From Chrysomallon squamiferum (Eukaryota > Mollusca > Gastropoda > Neomphalida > Peltospiridae), in NCBI GenBank assembly GCA_012295275.1, contig CM022675.1, positions 12,198,753-12,262,752 of the forward strand: DNA of 64,000 nt, given 5' to 3'. The translations under genes and the position numbers were made by a program. The notes beneath the pieces were generated by a model. That model was given only the letters and a program-made list of their open reading frames with translations. It was not told where the DNA came from and ran no database searches. Positions 12,701 to 23,594 of this stretch are shown here, in pieces. The stretch's first letter is position 1. Each line of letters starts with the position of its first letter.

Positions 12701-15700
12701 CATTAATGCTGTTTTAGAGTGACATGAGTAACTTGATAAATGATAGGTAAATGATTTATTTCCAGTGAATTTTTGCTTTTTATAATTATTATCATCATCA
12801 TCATCATCATCATTATTGTTATTGTTATCTTAATAGATTATCAGTTTATTTTATCTTCTTTTAAAGGGAGTAGGTTTATTATTATTGCATTTATCATGAA
12901 AGCCAGATGGAATATTATATTACTATTTTGAAAAAAAGAAGAGTTTTTTAATATTGCACTGAGAAGGGAGTACAGTGTTTACACTAAAACAAAGCTTACA
13001 AACTAACCAGTAGGCAGATAGTTGGGGCTTGTTTAGTTCAGAATCTTAGTCCTTTGAAAGTCTCAATGTTTGAGTGATTTAACAGATGCAAGCCGCAAGA
13101 CCTGTTTATCACCATCACTTTCAGGCTGTGTCTGCGCCAGTGGCGCCACCTATACATCACTACCAGTCCCTGCCTCCCTTGGAAGGAGGATTCTCGTAAG
13201 TATCTATAATGATGTTTTGTTTATTTATTTATTTTTCTTGTGATAGAGATAACATTATTAATATAGATAATAGTATTAACAGTTGTATGTGATTTAATCC
13301 ACTACCTCTCACTTTTTATAATAGCATGCATGCATACACACACACACATAAACACACAAGATACATACATATTTACATGCATACATACATATAAATACAT
13401 ACGTATATACATACACAGATAAACACATTATACACAGAAACATACCTATTGTGCTTTTGCATTATTATCTATGTTATTTTGTGTCGTTTTTCTAAGTAAA
13501 GACTAATTCAGCACTAATGTAGCTGAGAAACATTTCAGTTAATATACGACTAATATATATAAATCCTTTTAAACTTACAACAGACTAAAGAAATTAATGA
13601 ATGAATGGGTGTAGTGTTTTATGATTTATTTTGAATACTAATATTACGGTTGAACAGTGAAACCTGTATTTATCCATGTCTGGTATATGTTCTTGTTAAC
13701 ACCTAATTTAATCCTAGACCTCTTCCTCTCTCTCTCACACACATGAAAACAAAGAAGCACATTCATAGAAATTACAAACATACTGTAACAGTCTATCAAA
13801 ACTTGTTTAAGTAATGTAACCAAACTTTTCCCATCCCAAAATAGATTTAACTAAACAGCTAATAGGAATTATACATACAAAACAATAGAATTAAAGAAAA
13901 ATTTAAATTTCTGTTTGAAACACAAAGAATAATAAAATGTTAATTGTTCAATTCACTGTAAGAAATTCTAAGTTTATTTATCAAAAGTCAGAATTCAGAT
14001 ATTATTTTATACTGTCAATATATTTTTAAAGTTAAAGTTCATAGCACCCTAGAATGTTCATCGAATTATTCTCTCTCTGACTTTTTGTATGAGAATGAAT
14101 GAACAAACGAATGAACAAACGAATGAACAAATGAATGAACAAATGAATGAACAAACAAATGAACAAATGAATGAACAAACAAATGAACAAACGAATGAAC
14201 GATGTTTCGTCAGATTTCCGACGAGAATGAACAAACGACTTCTCGTCAGACTTTGACGACACTTTGTTCAACGACTTCTCTACAGACTTTGATGACACTT
14301 TGTTCAACGACTTCTCTACAGACTTTGACGACACTTTGTTCAACGACTTCTCTACAGACTCTGACGGCACTTTGTTCAACGACTTCTCTACAGACTGTGA
14401 CGACACTTTGTTCAATGACTTCTCTACAGACTGTGACGACACTTTGTTCAACGACTTCTCTACAGACTGTGACGACACTTTGTTCAACGACTTCTCTACA
14501 GACTTTGACGACACTTTGTTCAACGACTTCTCTACAGACTCTGACGGCACTTTGTTCAACGACTTCTCTACAGACTGTGACGACACTTTGTTCAACGACT
14601 TCTCTACAGACTGTGACGACACTTTGTTCAACGACTTCTCGTCAGACTGTGACGACACTTTGTTCAACGACTTCTCTACAAACTTTGACGACACTTTGTT
14701 CAACGACTTCTCTACAGACTTTGACGACACTTTGTTCAACGACTTCTCTACAGACTTTAATGACTTTCCATTTATGTGAGACAAGATCATGAATTAACTA
14801 TAAAAAGAATATACAGCCTTGAAAGGGCAAAGGTTACTGATAAAAATAATTAGTTCTATTCTTTTCATGTTTGGTGTCATCTAGCTGATATAAAAATTAG
14901 TGTCTGCGATAAACAGAATGAAAACAAATTGTTTACACACTAATTATGCATAGGTTCATTTCATTACACATTAAGGTATACAAATACTACATATACACAA
15001 ACAGAAAACACATCCATCCATTCATTCATGTTTCTTAGGCAGGATGATAGCATAAATCTACTTAGCTGTTATTAATAATAATTTTTAATAAACTGTTACA
15101 TACAGATTTAACTCACATATATTTTTGTAAATTTATTAAACTGTTTTTTGTATGGTATAATTATTTTATAACATAAATAGTGAATTTACATTTTTAACAT
15201 TTACTAACAGAGCTGTTTTTCATACATTTATTTTTAGCTAAATATTAATAATGTTAACAATCATTATTATATATATTTATTAATCATATAATTTTTTCTT
15301 AAGTCCTGATTAAAATAATATATTTATTAGTTCATGGGTTGTAAATGCAATATTTATATATTATTAGTTATTTAGAATAGAAATGCAGGTTTATATCACA
15401 AAAATGTAAAAAAAATAATAATAAAAAACAAAAAATAAAGAAAGAAAAAAATATTTAAATATTACTTATAATGTCCAATCTGTGAATTTAAATTTTCATT
15501 TTATTCATTATCTAAGGAATTTTTCTGATATGTTGGAAAAAAATGTTTCAAATATTTAAAGTAGATATTTTGAAAAATATGAATGCATAGTAAATCTATA
15601 TATAGAATTCTGTAGAAACTGGAGTGCCCACAGTTCAGGGGTCTGTCTATGTGTTCCAGTTTTTACACCATTACGTTATATTGATTGTGTTGTCTTGGTT

Positions 15701-16768
15701 ACAGGGGTGGTTTTTATCCTTTTCAGTAGAGGCGTTTCATTTGGTGGGCGAGGTAAGTTCATATGAATACTTACTATTTAATGATTATTTTTACTGTTGT
15801 TCTAGTTAATATTACTATTATCAAAATATTTATGTTATTGTTATTATTATATTATTGATACTATTATTGATAGTAATATTTGTTCTTATTATTAAATGAT
15901 TATTATTATTATTATAAATTTTATTACCATAGTTGATAATAATAATATCCAATTATCTTTTGTTTTGATATCTGAATTTATTTTGTTTATTTTCAGTTAA
16001 TAGTAATTACGAGTTTAAAAGATAATTATAGGTAATTAGTTACACAAATTATCTTTTAAATAAATTATATTATAACATTTTATCATTTAAACAATATTTT
16101 TGTTTTCAGTTAACAAATATATTTTATTTATTTTACATAATTTCTTGTCCAAATTTTATAACCTTTTTCAGTTCAGCATGCAAAATGATGTATCTTCTTG
16201 TGCCGTTTTTTTTTTGTTTGTTTTTAATCTGTTTTTAGTTTTCAAAATCGTGGATTTTTGGGGTTACGGCTTTTTTAGAAAAAACAGTTTAAACTTGAAG
16301 AAGAAATTTTAAATTCATGAAGAAACTTAGAACAATCAACTTTTTTTACAGCAATCTTTGAAAAATATTTTATTGATTTCTAATATTTAATTAAAAAAGA
16401 AATAATAATTTTAATGAATAGTTAAAACAGTTTCAAAATAAAGTAATATTATAATTCCATTTAAGTTAATAATTTTTTTAAAGTCCACTATTAAAATTTT
16501 GGGTAATTATGTAATCCATTATTTTTAACTTAATAATAATAATAATAATAATAGACAAATGTCTAAAAGGAATACTTAAATAATATCCCTGTGAACAGAT
16601 TTAAATAGTGCTGTAAAGAAAGTTGTTTTTGTTGTTGTAGTTATGTAATTATTTTGACTGGAATAAATCTGTTACAACACTTACAAAGTTGTTTTTCTTG
16701 TTCTTTCAGTGTATAACAATCCTCGATATTTCTACGATGATGGATCTAATTATTATACATATCACTGA
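4536..16768 (+). CDS. C21orf58: C21orf58-like protein with DUF4587-type motif (multi-exon, start not found)
   Basis: Coding exons with phase-consistent GT-AG borders: 4536-4584, 4890-4963, 5352-5493, 6858-6935, 7819-7848, 8626-8931, then either 9587-9705 or 10499-10620, then 13086-13195, 15727-15752, 16710-16768 (stop TGA 16766-16768). The joined product is about 331 residues plus an unfound N-terminal exon, close to human C21orf58. The order also agrees: an N-terminal charged helix (KLANEREKLQ, then LRRQDLIDKIR), a proline-rich stretch, a Q/V-rich region with in-frame VQH repeats, the methionine-rich DFMDMMM..NAQM motif (DUF4587 type), then AARP and histidines. The function of this family is poorly known, and a ciliary role is only a guess. 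The initiator exon should lie between about 2.9 and 4.5 kb and must end in phase 0; I could not identify it. The 30-nt and 26-nt microexons are the least certain. Confidence 0.72.
9587..9705 (+). CDS. C21orf58: DUF4587-motif exon, version A
   Basis: A 119-nt exon between a TTATAG acceptor and a GTAAGT donor. It enters in phase 1 and leaves in phase 0. It encodes DFMDMMMIENAQMNHYVMQQ followed by LMLQNLHPRVV and a short A/T/V tail. This is the core motif of the family. It is a paralogue of the exon at 10499-10620 and cannot be spliced directly to it without hitting a stop. Confidence 0.8.
10499..10620 (+). CDS. C21orf58: DUF4587-motif exon, version B
   Basis: A 122-nt exon with the same phases as version A (in 1, out 0) and one extra codon. 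It encodes DFMDMMMFENVQMHHMVMQQ, then MMMQNLAPKVAIAQ. The acceptor is TTTTAG and the donor GTAAGT. Read after version A, it would run ATT TCA TGG ACA TGA, an immediate stop, so frame permits only one of the two exons per mRNA. Confidence 0.8.
14095..14203. repeat. 12-bp minisatellite (AATGAACAAACG type)
   Basis: About nine tandem copies of a 12-base unit, alternating AAACG, AAATG and AAACA variants. It lies in the 2.5-kb intron between exons 13086-13195 and 15727-15752, directly before a 36-bp repeat array. On the minus strand it reads as an FIHLFICL-type run, a by-product of the repeat. Confidence 0.9.
14236..14770. repeat. 36-bp minisatellite with higher-order structure
   Basis: Between 14 and 15 tandem copies of a 36-base unit (core ACTTTGTTCAACGACTTCTC). 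Because 36 is a multiple of three, several frames stay open, giving a 252-residue minus-strand frame (SVEKSLNKVSSQ repeats) and two plus-strand frames. Unit variants recur in the order FDD, SDG, CDD, CDD, CDD, so 14341-14520 and 14521-14700 are near copies, a 180-bp higher-order repeat. It lies in an intron, and I do not call it a gene. Confidence 0.9.
16710..16768 (+). CDS. C21orf58: Short-form terminal exon of the C21orf58-like gene
   Basis: The acceptor is TTCTTTCAG. The exon enters in phase 1 and encodes VYNNPRYFYDDGSNYYTYH followed by TGA. It needs the 26-nt exon at 15727-15752 to bring it into frame. An AATAAA lies about 120 bases after the stop, so it behaves as a true 3' end. It is an alternative to joining the same phase-1 donor to the exon at 20648. 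Confidence 0.6.
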
Positions 16769-16890
16769 CGAGGCCTGTCTCTATTTGACCTTGAACTTTA
16801 ACCTGGAATGTTGCCATAGCGATGACTGCTATACACTCAAAAAGTCTTCCATGACGCCCACCATAAAACTACAGCCAGTCAAAAGTGGCC

Positions 16891-16896
16891 AATAAA
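16891..16896 (+). terminator. Poly(A) signal AATAAA, short C21orf58-like form
   Basis: A canonical AATAAA about 122 bases after the TGA at 16766-16768. Its position fits cleavage of a short transcript shortly downstream. Confidence 0.5.
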
Positions 16897-16899
16897 ATT

Positions 16900-19800
16900 A
16901 AAAAGAGAAGCACTCCACCCAGTTTCTGTGATATGATTGGCTGATGAATTTCAAAGTCAAATTCTTAAAGGATGATTGGATAATGTTGTGCCAAGTACTG
17001 CGTTTTCATTGGTGAATCAATGACAACTGTGATTAATTATGTTGCAAAACATTTGTGATATATATTTTTTTTAAATATATGAAAAGAAACTATTTTCATT
17101 CAGTTTGAACTGGTTATGTTAAATACCAGTTTGACTTTTATAATCATATTTAAAATTATTTTTTGACCAACACTAAGAAAAGATTCAGTAATAGTTTTCA
17201 GTTACAGTATATTTCAAATGAAAAACATTTCGGAAATAAACTGGAGGATATGAACAGAAATTAAATTTGGAGATAACATATAACCACAGGGGTATCTATA
17301 ATAATTTTTAAACAGATGTATGACAGTTTTGACCTTAATATTTTCACTAGTCTAATTTATCAACAAAGTGACTTGTGGCAGAAATTGCCTGTAAACAACA
17401 GAGAACTATTTTGAAGCCATTGATTTTTTAAATGTAATAGCATTTTAGATTTATTACTTAATACCTGAATATAAGTAGATTATTCACTCTGCATAATAAC
17501 TATCTGAGATTAAAAAGTAGTTGTTTCTTTTTTATATTTTACTCATAGAAACAAAAATGCTCATTTAAAAAATGTATTATTTTAATTACATCATGCTCTT
17601 AAGTTTAATATTTTTACATGCATTGATATTTTAATGAAAGAAAACATGTGCATTATATACACAATATTTTAAATTGCAATTTTTAATTTTTTTAAGAAAC
17701 ATCTCTTATTTTGCTCATCTACATATTAAAAAAATAAAATAATAATATGGAGAAAAATAAATATAAAGAAAGAAAAATTAAATCAAAAAAGAAAAGAATA
17801 TGATGTAAAGCAAAGAGATAAATAAAAATATTTAAAAACATACATAAAAAAAAATAAAAAATAAAAAATTACAGAGAAGGAATAATTTTTTAAATTTAAA
17901 AAAATAATAATAATAAAAAATGTATATATATATATAAAATAATTGACTCGCAGTTCACATCTTTCTGCAACATCAAATCACAGAAGTAAACATTTAAGTA
18001 TTTAGTAAATGTATATCTAAATAATTTATGTGAATCTGTAATAAAAGCTTCTCCATCTTAGATAAACATTTAAAAATTTAGAATTATAAACGTATATTTA
18101 AGTTGTACACTTTATGTTTACATGTATGTTAAAGATATAAATATTAATCTCAAAATGGTTATAAACTAGACAGTGTTTCTATTTCTGTAGCAATTAAAAC
18201 AAACTGTTACTCATTTTAAAAAATACAATAGCTATTGTTTTAATTATGTAATCTGAAATAGAGTAAATTGATGGGTAAACAAATGGATGTTAAAAAGGAA
18301 AAGAATGATAAAAAGATTAGCTATAGTTGAACTTTATGAATTACATCAAGATGAAAATAAGAATATGTATCCAATTAAAAAATAAATGGAAATTAATATA
18401 TTTATTTTTATCAATGCATTATTTAATGAGAAAGAAACAGGAAATGATAAATTCATTTCTATTTGTTTTTATTTTATTTTAAACTTTGTTCATTTTAGAT
18501 TAATTAAAAAAATAAATATTTAAACACATCTATAATTTATTTATTTACTTTTTAATTTATTATTTTAAAATATTTGGGGATATGTTTATTTTTACGTATT
18601 AATTCTTTCATTTTTCTTTAAAAACCCATCTCTTATTTATTTAATTATTTTGATAATGAAAAAAACAAATGTATTAAAAAGAAAACTTCCAGAGAAAATA
18701 AATGGATTTTGTAGATTATTTTTGTGTTGTGTTATTTTTTAACGTACAGCTTGAATGATTCTGATTTTAAATTACATTACTCTTTAAAGAAGAAGTAATC
18801 AAAGCAAAATCAGTTATTTATATTTTTAAACAGTGATTTTTTAGTTCTTTATCTGTTCTTGGCACAACAGTATCTTGTCCTGCTACATTCAGAAGAAATC
18901 AACACCTTCCAAAGATGTTGTGCCTGTATTTTGTTATAAAACTAAACCTAAATATATTTAATTCAGCATTGAATTAATGAAGACTTCTCATTGGCTGGCA
19001 ATTTTGAAAAGAAAATGCAAAAAGAGAAATTAATCATATTAATGAGAGAAAACAGAAAATAAATGAGCATCATTCTAACTACCTCCAAAAATTTGGGTGC
19101 TTAACGTTTTTTACATCCAACACATTTATGTTTAAAATGGCAACTTCCCAGTTTAGTTACTCTAAATAGAGACAGGTCTGAACCGTGATAATTGTTATAT
19201 CAGAACATCGTACAGATGATGTTTCTGAAATGCCTCATGACTATATATATGTCATTAATACAGTCTTTTGATGTACAAGATAAATTGTACATGATTCAGT
19301 TTAGAAATTCATCCAAATGAATTCTTGGATGATCTGAGTGAAGCAAAACCCTATTTCCCAATATTACTGTATGCACTTTCATTGAATTTTGCTCTGCATG
19401 TTGTTTATATTTTATTTCTAACTGAAATGAGTCTTTTGTTAAATATTTCATGTTTTTTCTGATAGAATTAATTTAATTTTATTATAACTGCAGATCCACA
19501 TGTTATAAAAATTTGGGATTACTGTTCCTGGTGATGATGACAATATACATATTATTTATAGCTCATTAATCTTACATCTTGGCTTAAAATAATGTTTCTG
19601 TTTATTCCAGTTAGCATTTACTTCATGATGTCAACAAGCTTTATACATATGAGTTTCAAGTGATGACTGGAAGAATATCTGTATAAAATCTTAGATTTGT
19701 TTATTTGTATCATTCATAGTGTTTGGTTTTTCACTAAGTAATAGTGTGTGTTTGTGTGCATATGTGTATGTTTGTATGTTTGTATGTTTGTGCCCATGAA

Positions 19801-20155
19801 TGTATTTATGTGTACCCTTGAGCCTGACTGTGTGAGGATGTACATATTGAAAATGTGTGTCTGTGTGTGTTTGTGTGTGATGAAATAGTTGTAACTTGTT
19901 ATTAGATATAAAATAGATACATTTTTCTCTTGTATTAATTTTAATGTATAATTTTAAATGAAGTTATTTTTCAGGAGTTCATTAACCAGGGCTATACTAT
20001 GCAAATAAATACTAAACTATTAACTAAATAACTAGATAAATAAGCAAAAAAATTATAATATAAAATAAATATAGCTGAACCAAATTTGTGTAGGATATTA
20101 TTTTTTATAGTTAACTAAAGAAATAACAACAAAACAACAACCACAACATAATACA

Positions 20156-20220
<65 letters not shown>

Positions 20221-20640
20221 TAATAATAATTAATTAATAAAATTGAATCTATATATTTTTTATACATGTCACTCAGAAGAACAAAATTATCAACTTTTTG
20301 AAATTATATAAATTTAACAGTATACATTTAACTATGTACAGAACATTCTGATAATGTCATTGTGTGCACATAACAGAAAAACTTAACAATCTGTAATGGA
20401 ATCATACTAAAACATGTTCACAAAAATTATGCAACATAACATTTGCTATTAATAAATTGACTAAAGAAAATATTGGAAATATTTTATTTTAGATGTTTGT
20501 AATTTTAGAACAAATTTGTTTGTCTCTTTGACATTTCGAAACTAATAAATAAGTAAGTTAGCTTACTTCTTAAGACAAAAGCACTGGCAAAAGTAATTTT
20601 TCTTTTCAACAAATTAACACTGCAGCTGATTACATTGTTT
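16900..20640. other. Gene-free AT-rich stretch
   Basis: I see no coding exon and no CG-rich promoter-like patch, which bears on whether the downstream exons form a separate gene. It contains A-rich runs at 17.7-17.9 kb, a (TAA)n microsatellite at about 20157-20218, and at 17694-17731 one of two copies of a short dispersed repeat (the other is at 20990-21026). Confidence 0.6.
20157..20218. repeat. (TAA)n microsatellite
   Basis: About 20 nearly uninterrupted TAA units. Confidence 0.95.
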
Positions 20641-20647
20641 CATTTAG

Positions 20648-20764
20648 CTTTTCGAGGAAGAAATCATTTTGGAAGAGTTTTACCAACAAACACCAGAACT
20701 GATGTTATAGCAAGTAAGTAACTGAAGTATAAGTGTTCATATATAGTATCTTTATATAGACATG

Positions 20765-20843
<79 letters not shown>

Positions 20844-21640
20844 TGCAGTTTCTATTATTATTATTATTATTGATATTAATAATACTGAATTAGTTAAAGT
20901 AAAAGTGATAATAAAAATGAAGGTAATAAAGATAATGACAATTAAAGTAAGTATAATGATAATAATCATATAATAAGGATCATGTTTTAGGAAACATCTC
21001 TTGTTTTGCTCATCCAGATATTAAAATTACGTGTGTGTGTGTGTGTTTTCTATTAAATTTGAATTAGTATAAAATATAAACTCTCTGAGTTTTATTATGT
21101 TACAGATGTGAAGAGAACAGACTGGGTGAGAAAAACTTACCCTTATGAAGATTCAAGTAAGTAAAACAACCATTTTGTTTTGAATATTTAATTTGTCATA
21201 TCACCTTTATGTTTGATACCACAGGGCAACTACTTAAAATCACCCTTAGGTGTCAAATAAGCACACAGAAACACATACATAATACACTCTCACGTACTCA
21301 AAATGGAATTAATAATTAGAAAAACCACCATTTTTGTTGGAACCAATAAATGAATATTTAATTACCAAAACCTCTAACGTGTACTCACGTGACTAATTAA
21401 ACTTTTAATTAATAAAACCATTATTACAAGCAGACATATTAATATATTAGCAAGAAAACCACCATTTTGTTTCACTTAAATTGTCTGAATAAATTTCACT
21501 TTCATGCTTTTCAACCAACTTTACAAATGTCCATTAAGTGAAATGGCACTAATTATAAAAATATCTTACTGCTGTCAACACCACTAATAATTTTAAATCT
21601 TTTTTTTTTTTTTTTTTTTTTTTTAATAATAATAATAATA

Positions 21641-21675
<35 letters not shown>

Positions 21676-23558
21676 CATTTGAATTTTTACAATGATTTTA
21701 CATTTTTACTTTTATGTTTTGTATTTTTCAGAGGGACTTGCTCGTTTTCGTGAAATTGCTTTAGCAGCTTGGTTTATTGCAGTTCTTAAAGCTTCTGTTC
21801 AGAAGGTATTTACTAACAATGAGGAGTTCACAGTGGTATTAAATTCCCTTTCAAAATCAAGTCTAGTGACACTAAACATTTTTTATTAAAATCTAATGTC
21901 ATAATTTTACTGAAAATGTATTAAAAGTAAAATTGCTTTTAAAGTGTCAGTTATACAAAAATATTTAATATTCAAGTTAAATTTTCATTCAGAATATTAT
22001 TCATACTAAAAATATTTTCATTCAGAGACAGTAAAATAATAATTGTGTTAGGGTTATTTAATTTGTTCTTCTTGTTTACTTATCTAATATATGATTTGAT
22101 ATTTTATTCTTAAACAGTATTATGCATATATGAATGAGATGGCTGCTTTTTATTATTTACTTATATAATTATATGTACATATATAGTAAATTTAATAAAT
22201 ATAATTTTTGATAACTTGATTAATAGGTTATCAGGTGATAGTGACATGAATCTGTAATAATACTGATGTAAAGAAATTTGCTACAGCCACATTAAAGTAT
22301 TCAAAATAGCAGCAAGGGTCTTTTTTACAATAGGAAAGCAGAAAGCAATAAAAATAAATCAGAATCATTATAATAATAATTGTAATAATAATGACAAAAT
22401 AACTAATAATGTTGATTGTAATTATTATAATAGCACTAAGAGTAAGAACAACAGCAATAATAATAACAATAACAACTACAATTATAATAGTAATGGAATC
22501 ATCAACAGTGGTAATCACAACAACAACAACAACAGTAATGATTAGTTTCAACAGTAATATTAAAAGTAATAATGTAAGAAGAAAATAAAGCAAACTGTGA
22601 AATACAGGTATTTATGTTTCCACTGTGTCTTCTCAGTAGATATTAACATTTTATTTGGATTTTTTAGTCTCATTTTAAAATAACAAGCTGAAAACTGTGT
22701 TTGTAGATACTAACATTTTGCATGTCTTGATAGTCTTTATTAGTATATAATAAAATTATGATTTTTTTTTTTAAATTGCTTTTAGATATTTTTATGGTTT
22801 TATTTATTATACACATTTGCATGTCAGTCACATTTTTGCTATTTTTCAAATTTCACTTTTATTAACATAATTGTCTTATAGTTATTATATATTAATTTAT
22901 GTTTTATTTACATTTTATTTATTTATATATTTATTTATTTATTCATTCATTTATATTTTATTTAGTATCATTTTATTTTATTTTATTTTATTTATTTTAT
23001 TTTTATTTAAATTAATTATCTCTTCATGTTTGCACTTATCTGCATGGCATTCACATTCAGAAAGCTTCTAAATATCTAATAACATGCACATTTTTTTTTT
23101 TATTTTTTCTTTTTTACCTAAATAACTGAAAATAAAGTATTCTTAAGTAGAAGTGTAGTATGTTTTCATATTATTATTTTCTTGATTAAAATATTTATTA
23201 TTAATATTTAAATAAATTAGTATACTACTATTCAAGCACAAGGATTTTAAGACAAATTATTATTTTAATTTGACTTTTTACAGTTGTTTTATTGTTACAG
23301 TTTACCATTAGAATTTACATGCATATGTTTAATAACATATCTGATACTGTGAATATATAATATAATATATGATGTATCTGTCATGCGTATTAATGATATA
23401 ATATAATGGAATTAAACATTAATGTGATCTATGATATATCTGATAAAATGTATATCTTACTATATATAATGTATCATATAATGTATAGTACATCTGATAT
23501 AATGTGTGTGTGTGTGTGATGTACAACAGATCTGATATAATGTATAATATAACACTGA

Positions 23559-23594
<36 letters not shown>

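Noticed and set aside
14032-14790. 252-codon minus-strand frame (SVEKSLNKVSSQ repeats) and the matching plus frames as genes
   Set aside because: They are by-products of a 36-bp minisatellite inside an intron. There is no unique coding sequence around them.
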